Notes under the pieces: model-generated
Databases searched by the model: none
Told to the model about the DNA's origin: nothing
Seen by the model: the letters and a program-made list of their open reading frames with translations, nothing else
Shown here: in pieces, positions 5,309 to 5,586 of the stretch
Position numbering within the stretch: position 1 is the first letter of the stretch
Layout of the letters: every line of letters begins with the position of its first letter
Assembly: GCA_937997355.1 (NCBI GenBank)
Contig: CALKTZ010000085.1
Coordinates: 1 to 5,586, forward strand
Source of the DNA: an uncultured Planctomycetales bacterium
GTDB taxonomy: Bacteria > Planctomycetota > Planctomycetia > Isosphaerales > Isosphaeraceae
DNA: 5,586 nucleotides
Reading direction: 5' to 3'
Program-made: the position numbers and the translations under genes

Positions 5309-5586
5309 TTGCCCGAGTCCCCCGTGAACTTCTCGACGACGATCGCCGCGGGACGCGGGATCACATGGGCCGCCTGCAACTTGCCGACTCTCGAAACGGC
5401 CTCCGCGCCCGCCTCGATGGCCGCGCGCACACTGCTGACGTCGCCGCGGATCATCACGCTGAGGATCCCGCCGTCGACCTTGATGATCTCGCTCGCAAGC
5501 TCGACGCTCGCCGCCTTGAGCATCGCGTCGATGCCGAAGATCATCCCGACCAGCCCGAAGGTTTCGAGCAGGCCGATCGCACCTCC
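5305..5586 (-). CDS. BMC-H hexameric shell protein, 5' end missing
   Basis: Predicted facet protein of the microcompartment shell, single BMC domain (Pfam BMC). Reading continues to the right edge, giving 93 visible residues that begin GGAIGLLETFGLVG. The first strand (AIGLLET) is nearly complete, so only a few N-terminal residues are missing. The internal Met at 5544 is not the start, because using it would remove strand 1. Canonical marks: AMLKAASVEL (visible 21-30; Lys24 equals the inter-hexamer lysine of PduA), IRGDVSSVRAAIEAGAEA (46-63) and HVIPRP (74-79). The pore loop reads KVDGG (36-40) where most BMC-H proteins have KIGSG or KIGGG. A short tail, IVVEKFTGDSGK, ends the protein. The stop overlaps the kinase GTG by 4 nt. 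A second BMC-H and a PduL-type gene are expected to the right, based on known PVM loci. Confidence 0.94.
   Translation of the reverse strand, partial: GGAIGLLETFGLVGMIFGIDAMLKAASVELASEIIKVDGGILSVMIRGDVSSVRAAIEAGAEAVSRVGKLQAAHVIPRPAAIVVEKFTGDSGK

Noticed and set aside
5305..5544. BMC-H starting at the internal ATG at 5544 (79 aa)
   Set aside because: The frame continues upstream to the window edge with the conserved AIGLLETFGLVG first strand, which the shorter version would lose.
1..5586. CRISPR arrays, tRNA/rRNA genes, insertion sequences or attachment sites
   Set aside because: None seen. The window is almost entirely coding, with no spaced repeats, transposase motifs or terminal inverted repeats.

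Overview
The window is a stretch of one bacterial microcompartment (BMC) operon. All eight genes lie on the minus strand, so transcription runs from high to low coordinates. The gene content is two enzymes of an aldolase/acyl-CoA aldehyde dehydrogenase pathway, an acetate-kinase-family enzyme, a lactate/malate dehydrogenase, one hexameric shell protein (BMC-H) and three different pentameric shell proteins (BMC-P). This matches the Planctomycetes-Verrucomicrobia microcompartment (PVM) type described in Planctopirus (Planctomyces) limnophila for growth on L-fucose, L-rhamnose and plant or algal sugars. The high GC content and the aldolase sequence style suggest a planctomycete, possibly an Isosphaera-group one; the lower rank is only a guess.

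Layout in order of transcription: BMC-H (5' end off the right edge); acetate kinase, overlapping it by 4 nt; 65-nt gap with a strong hairpin; BMC-P no. 1; 42-nt gap; CoA-acylating aldehyde dehydrogenase with an N-terminal encapsulation peptide; 37-nt gap; BMC-P no. 2; 11-nt gap; BMC-P no. 3; 79-nt gap with a small hairpin against a strong ribosome site; class II aldolase with a C-terminal encapsulation peptide; 59-nt gap; lactate/malate dehydrogenase (3' end off the left edge). Every gap is under 80 nt and I see no internal promoter or Rho-independent terminator, so this reads as one transcript whose promoter and regulator lie to the right.

Expected pathway, from knowledge of the PVM type: the aldolase splits L-fuculose-1-phosphate or L-rhamnulose-1-phosphate into dihydroxyacetone phosphate and L-lactaldehyde; the aldehyde dehydrogenase converts lactaldehyde to lactyl-CoA inside the shell; a PduL-type phosphotransacylase (not in this window) makes lactyl-phosphate; the kinase makes lactate and ATP; a dehydrogenase carries lactate on to pyruvate.

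The system type is known, but several details are not ordinary. The aldolase lacks about ten residues that in its family form the phosphate-binding loop. The kinase has conservative or non-conservative changes at three catalytic positions and one acetate-pocket position. The dehydrogenase carries Arg where lactate dehydrogenases carry Gln. The BMC-H pore loop contains an Asp. These are the points worth checking.
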